Origin: Ctena decussata
Lineage: Eukaryota; Mollusca; Bivalvia; Lucinida; Lucinidae
DNA length: 64,000 bases
Assembly: GCA_963989385.1 (NCBI GenBank)
Contig: OZ022508.1
Coordinates: forward strand, 55,591,087-55,655,086
Reading direction: 5' to 3'
Both the position numbers and the translations under genes were made by a program. Numbering within the stretch: the first letter of the stretch is position 1; the number at the start of each line of letters is the position of its first letter. Positions 8,327-19,796 of this stretch are shown one piece after another. Under the pieces are notes generated by a model. The model had not been told where the DNA came from, did no database searches, and saw only the letters and a program-made list of their open reading frames with translations.

Positions 8327-9445
8327 TATGCCCCCCGTGACGATAATCAGGGGGGGGGGGGCAATAAGATTTGCCCCTGTCTGCATGTCTGTCGGTCAAA
8401 CCGTCTGTTCGTCACACCTTAGGATATAGAGTTTGTGTAATCAACTTCTTCCATAGTTTTCAATGGATCTTTTTCAAACTTTGCGTACAAGTTGTGGACA
8501 TACTGAAAATGTGCATGTGGATGTTTGATGGAGCTAGAATCAGTTTTCACAGAATAACGGCAATTTGAACTTAGTCATTTTAGGCAAATTTTTCCATTGT
8601 AGGGTATGGAGTTTGTGTAATCAACTCCTTCCACAGTTTTCAATTGACCTTTACCAAAGCGTGCATACTTTTTGTGGATATACTGAAGATCTGCATGTGG
8701 ATTTATGATGGGCTAGAATTAATTTTGACAGAATTACGGCCTCTTGAACTTAGTCAATTAAGGCAAATTTTTACATGGTAGGGTATGAAGCTTGTGTAAT
8801 CAACTCCTTCCACAGATTTCAATTGATCTTTTCCAAAGCTTGCATACTTGCTGTGGACATATTGCAGACGTGTATGTGGGTTTTTGATAGAGCTAGAAAT
8901 AATTTTGACAGAATTACGGCCTTTTGAACTTAGTCGTTTTAGGCATATGTTTTGCATTGTAGGGTATGGAGTTTGTGTAATCAACTTCTCCCATAGTGTT
9001 CAAATGATCTTTTTCAAACCTTGCATACATGTTGTGTAAATATTGAAGATGTGCGTGTGGGTTTTTGTTGGAGTTAGAAATAATTTTGAAAGAATTACAG
9101 CCTTTTGAATTTAGTCATTTTAGGCTTATGTTTGCAATGTACGGTCAGTACTTTGTGTAATCAACACCTCCCACAATTTTCAGTGGCTGTTTTTTAGACA
9201 TTGTACACTTCTGATGGTCATACTGAAGATGTGCATTTTGATTTTTATATATAAATTTATAATAATAATAATAATTTCTACAGAATTATGGGCCTCCAAA
9301 CTTTATTTTTTTTGTGCTGCAGTTTTGCTCTATAGGATATGGAGTTAGTGTAATATTTTTAGTGAGTTCTTTGTAGATAGTGATTTAGCTTAACAGGTGC
9401 TTTAGGAATGTACACGTCCTGTGACAGGCGCTACGCGGGGGCATC
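8327..9445. mobile_element. Tandem-core element, 180-bp period (P1)
   Basis: The element starts TATGCCCCCCGTGACG and ends CGCGGGGGCATCAT, forming short C-rich/G-rich complementary ends. Its core has about five diverged tandem units of 180 bp: gtttgtgtaatcaact-like motifs at 8431, 8611, 8790, 8971 and 9151, then a weaker one near 9343. Arrays of 160-200 bp units between unique ends are typical of molluscan non-autonomous Helitron-related (pearl-type) elements. That class assignment is inference; no Rep/helicase is present. A poly-G run (8350-8361) lies at the left end. Confidence 0.7.
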
Positions 9446-9467
9446 ATTAGTGTCTTACAGACGAATG

Positions 9468-10171
9468 TAGGACATTTCGGCCACGAACGTTTCGACCTAG
9501 GACATTTCGGCCTTGGACAGTTCGGCCATGGACGTTTAGGCCGAGGACGTTTCGGCCTAGGCCAGTTCGGCCATGGACGTTTCGGCCGTAGTTGAAGAAA
9601 GGCAGAAATGAAAATATGCTACATGTACCTGTAACCATTGAAATGAATCAGATTTTTCTTTGGCATTCATGCACAAAACTGTGTGGCTTGGCTCAGAATA
9701 ACTCCAACCATATCTCTTAAGGGCAAAAAATGAGTGTACCGCAGACGATATTGCATCCGCCATATGTTTACACTTTAAGACACTATAGGCATATATATGA
9801 TTGAAAAAAGGCTATAATGGCCCATGGGTGGGGATGGCAAATGTGCCGGACTATGCTCAAAATAACCCTATAAGTGTTTAGGGGTCATAAACCTAAAACA
9901 ACACTAAACCAAACATCATAAAGTACCCTAGCTGAAGTAACTGAAACAACTGCGCACAATGTTTTGCCTTAATATGCTCACAATGACCTGAAAGATGTTA
10001 AAGGTCCACAAATATCAAGACAACAATAACAAATCATAAGAGTTCATTAAGACTAGATTAAGTTTCTCATGTAACCAATTAATTTGATAATAAAAGGTTA
10101 TTTTTTTATAAAGGCCGAAAAGTCCACCCTTGACATTTTCTGTGGCCGAACTGTCCGTGGCCGAAATGTCC
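9468..10171. mobile_element. Foldback element with 15-bp repeat arms (FB2)
   Basis: The left arm (9468-9587) is eight perfect-length 15-bp units of the form tAGGACATTTCGGCC / tGGACGTTTCGGCC. The right arm (about 10112-10171) holds three or four inverted units (GGCCGAAAAGTCC, GGCCGAACTGTCC, GGCCGAAATGTCC). The interior (about 520 bp) is AT-rich and has no coding potential. Inverted terminal arrays of a short tandem repeat are the hallmark of foldback elements. Confidence 0.75.
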
Positions 10172-10179
10172 GAGCACCC

Positions 10180-10900
10180 TTACAGGCACAATTTTCTAGT
10201 TTATTTTGTTTTCTTTTATTTTCGGCAACTCTGTGTCTTGTAACGCTTAACTGTATATCTAGATTAAGGAGAAGACACGATTAAATGCAAAACTTCTAAG
10301 TATGAATAAATTCATACAAGAATTTGTCGGTAGTGGTGTAAACACATTTGCTTTGTCACGCAGATGGTCGTAAATGTTTTAAAGGGAAAGATGAGATGGT
10401 CGTAAATTCGAAAAGGTAAATCCTCTTGTGAAAAATGGCTACTTATTCTTGTATGTATAAAGTTGGAATCTGATTTAACCGTGGCTGAAAAGAGCACGGA
10501 GGCCTCTCGTTGATGGGTATAGCTTTGCCAATGGTAAAGGAATATAAAAGACTATACATTTCAGGAAATGACTTTATAAATAAGCATCTTGCTTACTGTC
10601 AAATCCTGATACTTTTGAAATTGTATTGTAGTATATGTATGTAATTTATAGTTAATAAAATATCGTTTAAACTAAAAGACTATACATGCTGCTTTCTGAT
10701 AAAAGTGATATAGAATAAATTAAATGCAAGAATTTATGTATTTTATCTGAGAACGAGGCTTATCATGGTAAGTGTGCTGGAAGCGTCCAAATGTTTCCAG
10801 ATAGAAAGAAATACGCGCAATATGATTGTAAAAACAGATGTGATATTTTTCGTCAGTGTAGCAAAGAAAATGGCAGAAAAAATGTTAACCTGGCACGCGC
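10180..10900. other. No feature recognised
   Basis: This AT-rich sequence has only short unsupported reading frames. I see no gene or clear repeat. Confidence 0.4.
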
Positions 10901-10902
10901 AC

Positions 10903-11213
10903 ACTGTAAAAAATTTCCGTAGATTTTACGGTAGAATACCTGGCAACCAGCTGCCAGGCCATTCCCCGTTATTTTTACGGGCATATGCCTGTAGAACATT
11001 TTTTTGACATCTCGATATGGTAGAGTTAGACCGTTCTCGAAAATAACTTTACAGTGTTGAAAAGATATATGACGAAAACAACACCTGTCTTATTCTACCC
11101 TACTCTGCGTGATGATTTCACCAATTTTACGGGCGACAGTGAAAATAACCGTAAACGGACTGGCAGCTGGTTGCCAGGTATTCTACCGTAAAATCTACGG
11201 ATTTTTTTACAGT
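10903..11213. mobile_element. MITE with ACTGTAAAAAA ends
   Basis: Long terminal inverted repeats: ACTGTAAAAAATTTCCGTAG continues through ATTTTACGGTAGAATACCTG and GCAACCAGCTGCCAG on the left and is mirrored at about 11140-11213. A second inverted pair (ttatttttacggg / accaattttacggg-like) lies inside. The ACTGTAAAAAA-type ends with ACGGTA motifs resemble short elements widespread in aquatic animals (general knowledge). Non-coding. Confidence 0.8.
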
Positions 11214-11760
11214 ACAGTTTTCCCCAATGTCTCGGAACCAAAACGTTCGCGTACGTTGGCTAAATCGGCCTGATATGCTTCAGGTCGTCTAAAACACAGA
11301 ACTGCGGGATTTTTTTTTCTCAAAGAATCAGCTATACTGAGACTGATTCAGCGTTATCGCCGTAAAGTCAGTTTCCCTTTAGATTATCGTATATTATGTC
11401 GAAACTCGACACCTCTGATTGAGGTTCGACGAAATGCATTGACTATATTATGACCATTCGACGAAATGATTTTTCAGCGGAAGAACAATGAGTTCAACCG
11501 AGCAAGAAAGTAAATAAAACTATCACGAAAGTGTCGAGTTACATGTACATGTACCATGCATATGAGCACAGTTTCTTCGCAATGACCATCGAGCCTAAAG
11601 GTCCCCAAGTCAGTTATATCGAGCTATCTGGCAAACCGACATTTGACAGTGCAATATTAACTGGTATCTGATTTATTTAGATGTAATAACTCCTTGAAGC
11701 TTTTTGCCGATTTATTGTTTTCTCAGTAGGTGTCAGTAAACTGGTTCTGCTCCTGTGACG

Positions 11761-12167
11761 GTTACTAGAAATACTGGAATATACTTAAATACCGGAATAT
11801 ACCAAAATACACCGGGCTCCACCGGAATATACCAAAGTACACATTATTATTTACCGAAATAAACATGATATTATCCAAATTATGAAATTTAGGCTTCGCT
11901 GCATGTAAATACTGGAAGTGAATGACCCACACAAAGACCCAAACCAGCTTGCGATCTGCAGAGTCAAACATATCCAAGACCCACACAATAGACCATTTGT
12001 TCTCACTACCGATTAAAAAATAACCAATGCTGGGATTTAAATGGGCTTGATTTTATCTATTCTGGTAAAATTTTAATTTACTGTGATAATAATAATGTAT
12101 ATGTTGGTGTATTCCGGTGAATTTCGGTATATTCCGGTAATAAGTGTATTCCGGTAATTCTAGTAAC
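11761..12167. mobile_element. Foldback element with ACCGGAATATACC arms (FB3)
   Basis: Ends are GTTACTAGAA and TTCTAGTAAC. The left arm repeats ACCGGAATATACC with variable spacers three to four times (11771-11845). The right arm (about 12105-12160) carries the inverted form (GGTATATTCCGGT, GTGTATTCCGGTAA). The interior is AT-rich. It is the same architecture as FB1, FB2, FB4 and FB5 but unrelated in sequence. Confidence 0.75.
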
Positions 12168-12169
12168 CC

Positions 12170-12930
12170 CTCATGTGAGCCACAAACCGGTGGCGCAAGT
12201 ATTGAAGGACACCATCTAATTTTTAACACAAATCGTTGCCCAAAGGAACCAATTGTAAATAATAGGCAGCTTATCATAATTGTTCAGAGAGATGTCTGCG
12301 GCAACAGCGCAAACCCAGAGGAGACTGCAGTCTGGCCTGGATTTACTCTGTTTGGCAGCCGAAATTTGTCCAATTTGTAAGAGCAGCAGGAGTCCACTGA
12401 AGCTGAATGGGTATCTATTCAGGGGAAGCAACTATCATTTTCATTTTACCTCCAGTCTAAATAAGGGGAAAAAACATTGCTCTTCAAGAAGAATTTCTTT
12501 TCTTTAAGAGTATAACCCCGTTTCCAAGAAAGTATACAGGATGTCACGAAAGTTGACTCCCTTTGTAAAAATGGTGTAAAACATTGAAGTGTACCCACAC
12601 ACCTAGGCAGGTTTGAAAAATATTTGAGCTGATTGAATTAGTGGATGCGGTAAGTAGATCGGTTTGTTAATAGGATCTAAATACATGTATATCAAATAGA
12701 TCTACATGTCACACCTCGTACATCAAAAATATATAGTCACATATACAAAACATTAATTTTAACTCATTATGGGTTAGTGCCCTGTGAAAACTAATCAAGG
12801 AAGTCTAACTATAATCAAAGGACTCAGAAGCCCTGAAATATCATATTCCCAGTACGATATTTTGGTCAGTTGCTGTCAGATGAGGTGTAACATCATACAT
12901 TGTCGGGAGAAATAAGGAAAATTTCCCATC
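12170..12930. other. No feature recognised
   Basis: Short overlapping frames on both strands at 12144-12507 have no homology I recognise and no supporting splice or start context. No repeat was identified. Confidence 0.4.
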
Positions 12931-12935
12931 ATCAA

Positions 12936-13146
12936 ATATGCCGCGACACGACAAAATCAACACAGCGTTATGCGCGCCCAGCGAAGACAGATCAGCCTGG
13001 GCATCTGCCCAGTCTCATCAGAATCTTCGCAGTCGGCAAGGAAGTAGCATAGACCCTTAGCCAAAAGCACACGGCAAAGAGCCTGATCTTAGTCTTCGCT
13101 GGGCGTACATGCCACTTTGTTTGTTTTGTCGTGTAACAGCTCAAAC
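12936..13146. mobile_element. Palindromic MITE, family A copy 1 (degenerate)
   Basis: Ends GCCGCGACACGACAAAA (left) and TTTTGTCGTGTAACAGCTC (right) and the internal gcccagcgaagac / gtcttcgctgggc pair identify it as a diverged member of the window's commonest MITE family. Confidence 0.75.
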
Positions 13147-13198
13147 AGTCCCTTTGTCTAGAGCACTAAGTCTGATCTCGATCTACACTGTTTGTTTG

Positions 13199-13262
13199 AG
13201 AGCCCCGGTAGGTCAGTAAGTTAAGCGCTGACCTGCTAAACTACAGGGCCGGGGCGCGTGTT
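13199..13262 (+). repeat. tRNA-like SINE head fragment
   Basis: The sequence agccccggtaggtcagtaag, then ttaagcgctgacctgctaaa, matches the 5' tRNA-like part of the SINE at 49546. The B box and body are lost. Confidence 0.5.
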
Positions 13263-13604
13263 CCTAGAGGCAGGAACATTTTTAACCTTTTAAACCACGT
13301 TCTAGGGTTCTATTGCACACGTCTATTTATTACCATCCTTTCAGCGTCTCGATAGGACTAAAATAATGTTGAAATGGCAATTAAACATAAGTCATACACG
13401 TCTTTTTGCTCGGGAATTTTGCGGAGTCGAAAAATAGTGGACCTTTCTGTGCAAAATTAATACTGTAGATGTAAAGTTCAGAGCAAAGTGTGCGACACGT
13501 GAACGGACCCTGTATCCGATGCAGAGTTCGAAACCGTTGCACAAAAAACGGACTTTGCTGCGGTACAGATGCATAGTAATATATATTTAACAGATGTGTC
13601 ATAA

Positions 13605-13747
13605 CTTACAGCAAACCAACAACAAATGAACACTATACAGCAGACAAATACAGCTATCCCATATTGTTGCTGAGAATTTGACCAGAATACACTTGGCGAA
13701 ACGTTAAACTGCGTAAATGCGCCAGAGGCACTCACGAAGACGGACAT
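13605..13747 (-). other. Possible orphan exon (hydrophobic, with donor)
   Basis: A minus-strand frame begins MSVFVSASGAFTQFN and contains a hydrophobic run (IAVFVCCIVFICCWFA) that ends exactly at GCT before GTAAGTTA, a perfect donor. It ends in phase 0, so it cannot join AMT exon 2, which needs phase 1. I do not recognise the protein. It could be chance. Confidence 0.2.
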
Positions 13748-13802
13748 ACGGGTAACTATATCACATGAGCATTGCTTTGCTTCGCAAAGACGCGCTCATA
13801 AA

Positions 13803-14055
13803 CGGTGGGTTTATACGGCGACACATGTTGCATGACATTAACACATGCGCCATGCCACCATTTTTATCGCAAGTAGGTTATTTTTAAACGATTTGACATG
13901 TTGCATGCAACAGATATGCGGGCACGTGAAGTCGTACTGACGTCGATGCGACGTCCTGTGCCTGCTGGGATGTGTTATGAAAAGTATATTTAGGGGTGCT
14001 TACACGGGGACACGTTGCATGACACACGTGTCATGCAACAGTTGTTGCCATGTAA
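13803..14055. repeat. Inverted-repeat element with nested palindrome
   Basis: Motifs tatacggcgacacatgttgc at the left and ttacacggggacacgttgca near the right recur, with catgcaac-type palindromes. Inside, 13918-13970 (gggcacgtgaagtcgtactg ... gtgcctgctggg) looks like a short palindromic element with a GACGTCGATGCGACGTC core, similar to 23812-23875. Confidence 0.45.
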
Positions 14056-14141
14056 ACCAGCTTAAAATATTCATATTATGACTGCTTTAATTAGTAAATA
14101 TCTAACCATAACATTTTACAATTTCAGCTACAATATGTAGG

Positions 14142-14623
14142 TTAAAGTCTCCATAGTCCTATCGGCGGTAAAAACGGCTAAATTCAAATCATTGTAAAAT
14201 GCTGTTCAACCTTCACGTTTGGTAATAAAATGTGGGCTGGTGTACATATATTGAGTCATATAACAAGCCAAAAGTAGAGAAAACAATTTTTTGAAAAATA
14301 ACAAATCACTTCACAAGATACAATTTCCTGTTCTGGTTTCCCGTCTAGCAATGCTATATAAACATAGGCGGAATAGTGATTGGGACTCCACGCCTGTACG
14401 TTGTATTTTTACCATTTTATGAAATCGAAAGTAGGTCATTTTAGTTACCAACTAAAATGACCCAAATAAGTTTTCAAACCCTTTTTATGTGAAACTGAAG
14501 GATGTTTTATTTGTTTAAAGCTGGCTAATCACGGTAATTTACAATGACGAAACCGTAGTGAGAAGCTTGCAGCGATACCTCATGATAAAAATTTTCATGC
14601 TGATAGAGCAATGGGGCCTTTAA
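14142..14623 (-). mobile_element. 480-bp MITE with TTAA ends (family B copy 1)
   Basis: The ends TTAAAGTCTCCATAGTCCTA (left) and TAGAGCAATGGGGCCTTTAA (right) are imperfect terminal inverted repeats, each starting in TTAA. Internal landmarks are the ACTAAAATGACCCAAATAAG / GTTGGCAACT palindrome and the ggtttcccgtctagcaatgc block. A TTAA target is typical of piggyBac-type DNA transposons; that placement is inference. Confidence 0.8.
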
Positions 14624-14742
14624 CAACCTTTCAAACATACAATTAAGATTATATCAATATTCTTACTTCAGTTAATTCGATTATATAAACTTTGAGACAT
14701 AAAACACATCCTGTTATAGCACGATCCCCAGATTCCCAAATC

Positions 14743-15034
14743 TTAAAGTCTCCTTAGTCTTATCAGTTGTAAAAACGTCTAAACTCAAATTATTGAGTGA
14801 AAAAAAGTAGCTCAACTTTCACGTTTGGTAATAAAATGCGGGTTGGTGTGCTATTGAGCCATATAACTGGCAAAAAATAAAGAAAGAAAAATTTTGAAAA
14901 AAAAAAAAAAAAATTCGCTCCACAAAATACAATTTCCTGTTCTGGTTTTCCGTCTAGCGATGCTACATAAACAAAGGCGGGATAGTGATTGGGGCCCGCG
15001 CTTGTACATTGTATTTTTTACCGTTTTATACAAC
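14743..15034 (-). mobile_element. Family B MITE, truncated (copy 2)
   Basis: It starts at TTAAAGTCTCC, runs through the tagcgatgctacataaac block, and stops abruptly where copy 3 begins in the opposite orientation. The right half is missing. It contains a 19-nt A run at about 14898-14912. Confidence 0.75.
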
Positions 15035-15525
15035 TTAAAGGCCCCATTGCTCTATCAGCATGAAAAATTTTATCATGAGGTATCGCTGCAAGCTTCTCAC
15101 TATAGTTTCGTCATTGTAAATGTTCGTGATTAGTCAGCTTTAAAAAATAATACATCCTTGAGTTGCACATAAAAAAGGCTTGAAAACTTAATTGGGTCAT
15201 TTTAGTTGGCAGCTCAAATGACCTACTTTCGATTTCATTAGGTTGAATAAAATGGTAAAAATACAATGTACAGGCGTGGAGCCTCAACCACTATCCCGCC
15301 TATGTTTATATAGCATTGCTAGACGGGAAACCAGAACAGGAAATTTTAATTTGTGGAGCGATTTGTTATTTTTCAAAAACTTGTTTTCTCTACTTTTTGC
15401 CAGTTATATGACTCGATATATGCACATCAACCAAGATTTTATTACCAAACGTGGAGGCTGGACCGCCTTTTACAACGATATGAGTTTAGACGTTTTTACC
15501 ACAGATAGGACTACGGAGACTTTAA
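15035..15525 (+). mobile_element. Family B MITE, near full length (copy 3)
   Basis: It runs from TTAAAGGCCCCATTGCTCTA to GGACTACGGAGACTTTAA, inverted relative to copies 2 and 4, and shares its right TTAA with copy 4. The internal palindrome (gggtcattttagttggcagc) is present. The apparent reading frame at 15243-15536 is a by-product, as the equivalent frame in other copies is broken. Confidence 0.8.
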
Positions 15526-15945
15526 AGTCTCCATAGTCTTATCAGTTGTAAAAACGTCTAAACTCAAATTATTGAGAAAAAAGTAGCTCAACTTTCACGT
15601 TTGGTAATAAAATGCGGGTTGGTGTGCTATCGAGTCATATAACTGGCAAAAGTAAAGAAAACAAGTTTCTGAAAAATAAATCGCTCCACAAAATACAAAA
15701 TTCTGATCTGGTTTTCCGTCTAGCGATGCAACATAAACAGAGGCGGGATAGTGATTGGGGCCCACGCTTGGGCATTGTATTTTTACCTTTTTATACAACA
15801 ATGAAATCGGAAGTAAGTCATTTTAGTTGCCAACTAAAATGACCCAAATGAGTTTTCAACCCCGTTTTATGAGAAACCCAAGGATTTTTTTATATCTTTA
15901 AAACTGGCTAATCGCGGTCATTTATAAGGACGAAATTTTCTATGA
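15522..15945 (-). mobile_element. Family B MITE, truncated (copy 4)
   Basis: It begins TTAAAGTCTCCATAGTCTTA at the junction with copy 3 and fades after cggtcatttataaggacgaa. With copies 1-3 it forms a cluster in alternating orientation. Confidence 0.75.
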
Positions 15946-16165
15946 CAAGTACCTTGCCATAGGTGAGTTAGAGCATGTTTCGTCCGCCTGTACTGGTGAT
16001 AATCCTCGAGCTTCAATAATTTCAACACCTTCGCAAGCGAAGGGTACTATGTCCACTTTGTTCTTAAAGTACGTAAAGCCAAGGGTACTAAGTTCACTTT
16101 GTTCCTTACGTCGTAAGGAACAAAGTGGACTTACTAGTCTTGGCTTGCGATGGTATATTTTCAAC
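15946..16165. repeat. Unclassified inverted repeats
   Basis: Several mirrored motifs around aaagtgcac/aacaaagtggac (16061-16130) form short hairpins: gttccttacg directly followed by cgtaaggaac is a perfect palindrome at 16110-16130. No family was assigned. Confidence 0.4.
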
Positions 16166-17187
16166 TGCTAGACGACGATGTTTTTCCTTGACTTCCTCAC
16201 CTATACACTATTGAGAAAGAAAGTGTGCACTTTGGTCGTCGTTAATTGTTGTTATTGTTCTAATTTTCATTGTTATCAGAAATATATGATGTCAGCTATT
16301 AAAGTTTTGAGCAGTTTAGGCTATGACCAGTTGCAGTTGAAATTATTAAGATCATTGTCTGTTTAGAAATCACTTCAGGGGATATTCGCTCGTCAAGAAA
16401 ATGGAAGTCAATAGCAAATCGCTTCGTAATACCAAAGTGCACACTTTGTTCTGAAACGGAGGAAATAGCTTGGACGAAATATTTTTTGTTCAAGTTTACA
16501 GACGCAGTGCCGATTTCACAGGCGAACTGAAATCACCATCCGTGGTTTAAACCAGTTTAAGCCATGAATTATCCTACAGACCACAATGCAAGACATTTTC
16601 AGAAATTTTCATGAACGCGACGTAATTTTTGGCCATAAAGTTTTTCGTCTGCTTTTTGCAAGTTTTATACGCACTGAGTATATAAGAATATACTGAGTAC
16701 TGAAAAGTGACTATGCAATAGACGAAAAGTCCTAAGGCCATTGAAACGGTGTGTGTGTGTGTGTGGAGGGGGGCATCGTTAAGAGAATCGAAACACACAC
16801 ACAAGTGAAAATGCCACTCACACCTGATTTTCTGTCACAGGCTGGGGAGCCTCATGTTCTTCCTTTCGATCACGCGGTCGAGATTTGGTCTAGTTTGGTG
16901 AATCGGAAACAGACACAGCAAGTGCAGGGTGCGTCTGGTGTGGTATGTCTAATGGCTTTATGCACGTTTTTGTGATCTAGAAATTAAGGTTTATACGTTT
17001 ATATAAAATTGGTGCGAAGAAGAAGAAAATACGTTGCTATTCATTACGTCCTTCTTTGACGTTTGCCTCGGCTTTGTGGCGATATTCACATTAGTTTCAC
17101 GCCGATCATTCGAGGAATTGATGACATTGAGGTCTTTATATTTTAGCAGAAGAGGCACTGCATTTTGGCATAAGTCAAACAATAAAA
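16166..17187. other. No gene recognised; small (GT)n run
   Basis: A (GT)8-type run at 16750-16765 is mirrored by a cacacacac tract at 16794-16803. Otherwise this is low-complexity AT-rich sequence with short unsupported frames. Confidence 0.4.
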
Positions 17188-17404
17188 TTTGAGCCGCGAC
17201 ACGAGAAAACCAACAAAGTGTTTTTGCGCCCAGCGCACTCAGATCAGCCCGGGCATCCGACCAGTCTGATCAGAGTCTTCGCCGTCCGCATGGAGGTAGC
17301 TTAGAGCCTTAGCTACCCTTTGAGCGCTTAGCAAAGAGTCTGATCAGGCTGGACGGACATGAGTCTGCGCTGGGCGCACAACCAGTTCTCGTGTCGCGCT
17401 CAAA
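17188..17404. mobile_element. Palindromic MITE, family A copy 2
   Basis: It has TTTGAGCCGCGACACGAGAA at the left and CTCGTGTCGCGCTCAAA at the right. Halves are complementary almost throughout (gcccagcgcactcagatcag / ctgcgctgggcgc). The right terminus has lost one G. Confidence 0.88.
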
Positions 17405-17964
17405 TAGTCATACTAATATTTTTGCGTACACGATTTGCGGGCAAAGAACTACTGCGATCAGAACAGTCATCCGTGCATAAACACCCGGATGTGGTGAAGA
17501 CATTACATTTTTATATTATCATTGAAATTTTGTGGCATAAATATTCAGTGTTTATCTTATGTGCAGTCTTTACTAGTTACTACAAATTTTATTAGTTACC
17601 ATGATGATTTTAAATATCGGGCCATTTGATTCGTTTAAAGAAGAATAGTAGATTTTTCCTCAACATTTTAAAACCCAGTGGAACTTTTATACATTCACTT
17701 ACAACTTGTGATTAACTTGAGTCGAAACACATAACATTTTCCTTCCAAACAGCTGGAGAAAAGTCCAGCTATTTGGAAAAATCGTAGTTTGCCATTTTGT
17801 CTGCAACTTGTGACACAATATTGTAGAGTAAATTAGCCAGTCTTACTTTTAAGATAGTAACAACGATGGGTACATTGTACCCAGCCACCGTGTTCTGCCA
17901 TTTGTACAAGGCGAACGACTTTTTTGACTTCCTGTTTGGTTTAAACGTATTTTCAATACATATA
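17405..17964. other. No feature recognised
   Basis: This AT-rich sequence has no supported gene. A short self-complementary stretch aaccagctggagaaaagtcc / agctatttgg is present at 17745-17780. Confidence 0.35.
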
Positions 17965-17965
17965 A

Positions 17966-18250
17966 CAGGCCCGGATCCAGACAACCATGCACTGGTGGGG
18001 CTCTGGATAACTGGTGGGGCTGGGAGGTGCCGAGATGTATTGGGATGGGGAGGGAGGAGGGTTTGAAGATATATATGACCTAGTTAAGGTTCAATTTGAT
18101 GAGAATTTTTGCAAATATATGGTGTGATATCTCATTAGAATCGCCTCGCCGAGGCGATTCTAATGAGATATCACAACATATATTTCAATCTAACTTGGCC
18201 AATGTGGCGGGGCTCAAGCCCCAAAGCCCACCCCCTGGATCCGGGCCTGT
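17966..18250. mobile_element. MITE with ccggatccag ends (family C copy 2)
   Basis: Perfect terminal inverted repeats ACAGGCCCGGATCCAG / CTGGATCCGGGCCTGT. The core is a perfect palindrome at about 18129-18172: ATCTCATTAGAATCGCCTCG followed by its complement. This is the cleanest copy of the family. Confidence 0.85.
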
Positions 18251-18640
18251 ATAAACATTGATACAATACAAATAATGGGATTGGAACGAAAGCACAAGTA
18301 CTTATAAAGTTCCTCTCCCTAAGCCTCCTGTTTGCTTACAGGAAGTCAAAAACATTGTAAAACTAGGTAGACCATGGACGTAATGCCCATTTATCTTAAA
18401 ACTTTTAATAGCATGATTTTTTGCGCTCTATCAAACCGATCAACCAAGTGAGAAGGAAAACCCGCAAAATAGGTAATTTCATGCACAGATTATGTGTGCT
18501 GATCCAAGTCGTGCACAAGGGTACATACATGTATAATGATGAGGAAAATCTGCCTTTTCTCAGAACTCCTGATATGGCGGAGTTTTGAGGATAATTCTGA
18601 GATATACTCATTTCTTTCAGAAAAACAAGTATCTTCTCTT

Positions 18641-19037
18641 TGGTTGGTTGGTTGATTTGGGTTTATGGGGCCCTTAGAGACAGAATTTCAGTCTATATCG
18701 GGGGCCGTATTCATAAAACGACTTAAGTGGTTGCTATGCTGTTGCTAAGGCCAAATTTCTTTGAAGGAGATTCCCTACAACTATGAAATTTGCTCTGGAG
18801 GAACAGTTCCTCAAGACCAAATTTCATAGTTGTAGGGAATCTCCTTTATCGATATTTAGCCTTAGCAACCGCATAGCAACGACTTAAGTGGCTTTATGAA
18901 TACGGCCCCGGACCGTCTCCCAAAAAGAGACGAGAGCAACTCCCAACCGCACCTACTGCAAGCACAGTAGGCCCTTGCCTTACTTTTATCTAAATCAGTA
19001 GGACGCCCCGGCACTGGAAGTTATTCGCAGCACCATC
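18641..19037 (-). mobile_element. Dispersed SINE-like element (family G copy 1), interrupted
   Basis: In minus orientation it matches 39588-39803: cagtgccggggcgtcctac, the gcctactgtgcttgcagtag palindrome, gagacgg and tatagactgaaat, and a tail of ccaaccaa repeats. A foldback MITE (18701-18909) is inserted between the atatcggg and ccgtctcc segments that are contiguous in the other copy. Confidence 0.7.
18701..18909. mobile_element. Near-perfect foldback MITE nested in family G
   Basis: GGGGCCGTATTCATAAAACG at the left is answered by the complementary TTTATGAATACGGCCCC at the right. The arms continue (cgacttaagtgg, ttgctatg, ttgctaagg, ggagattccctacaactatg) with few mismatches to a small loop near 18795-18815. 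Its absence from the second family G copy shows it inserted later. Confidence 0.85.
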
Positions 19038-19069
19038 GCACCACCCAACAACCCCAAACATCGTGACCC

Positions 19070-19125
19070 TTTGCTAAAACCGTCTCGACGAGACGGTTCT
19101 AATGGGGATCACAATATGTGTTTTT
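19070..19125. repeat. Isolated palindromic core (family C-like)
   Basis: ctaaaaccgtctcgacgagacggttctaatg is a hairpin like the family C core but with a different inner sequence. It may be a separate short MITE. Confidence 0.45.
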
Positions 19126-19303
19126 TATGCAGAAATATTAAAAATTGTCCCTGATAGTCCCGTTTATCCCTTCTTATCTGGAGCTATGGCTTCTCCTTAA
19201 TCGAACCATTTGGTCCAAGTAATGAAAATATTGTGTCATTTAAGAGCTTTACTGCAATAAACCCAGTTCAAGGTGAGAGTAAATAACATTAAATATCAAA
19301 ACA

Positions 19304-19546
19304 TTTGAGCCGTGACATAAGAAAACAAACAAAGCGGTTGAGCGCCCAGCGCAGACTCAGATCAGCCTGGGCATCCGCCCATTCTGACCAGAATCTACAC
19401 TGTCCGCATGGATGTAGCTTAGATCCTTAGCTATCCTTTAAGCGCTAAGTGAAGAGTCTGACCAGACTGTGTGGATGCCCAGGCTGATCGGAGTCTGCAC
19501 AGGACGCACAACCATATTGTTGGTTTTCTCGTGTCGCGGCTCAAAT
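19304..19546. mobile_element. Palindromic MITE, family A copy 3
   Basis: Terminal repeats TTTGAGCCGTGACATAAGAA / TTCTCGTGTCGCGGCTCAAA with complementary arms (gcccagcgcagactcagatc). The right arm has aggacgcac instead of gggcgcac. Confidence 0.88.
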
Positions 19547-19796
19547 TTGAGAATCCTCGTCACCTTGAAATGCAGTTTATATTCACCAAACTTGGCCGCA
19601 ATTCATATATAACTTATAGATACATGTGTACACGGGTCTGCCTTACGAAAACACCACATAACTGCTTGCTAAACACTGGGATGTGAAATTTTGGCCTCTT
19701 AATACTAGTAGGCTACTAGAGCAAGCCTTTAAGAAAGGTTTGACTTTATACTGTTTGTCTAGTCCATGACGTTTTATGACTTACAAGAGATAACTT

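Noticed and set aside
11585..11660. Possible riboswitch or other bacterial-type regulatory RNA
   Set aside because: No bacterial features anywhere in the window; short local pairings only.
14894..15842. Repeated ORF-like peptides (QPLSRLCLYSIARRETRTGN type)
   Set aside because: They occur in family B MITE copies, are broken differently in each, and no member shows a transposase motif.
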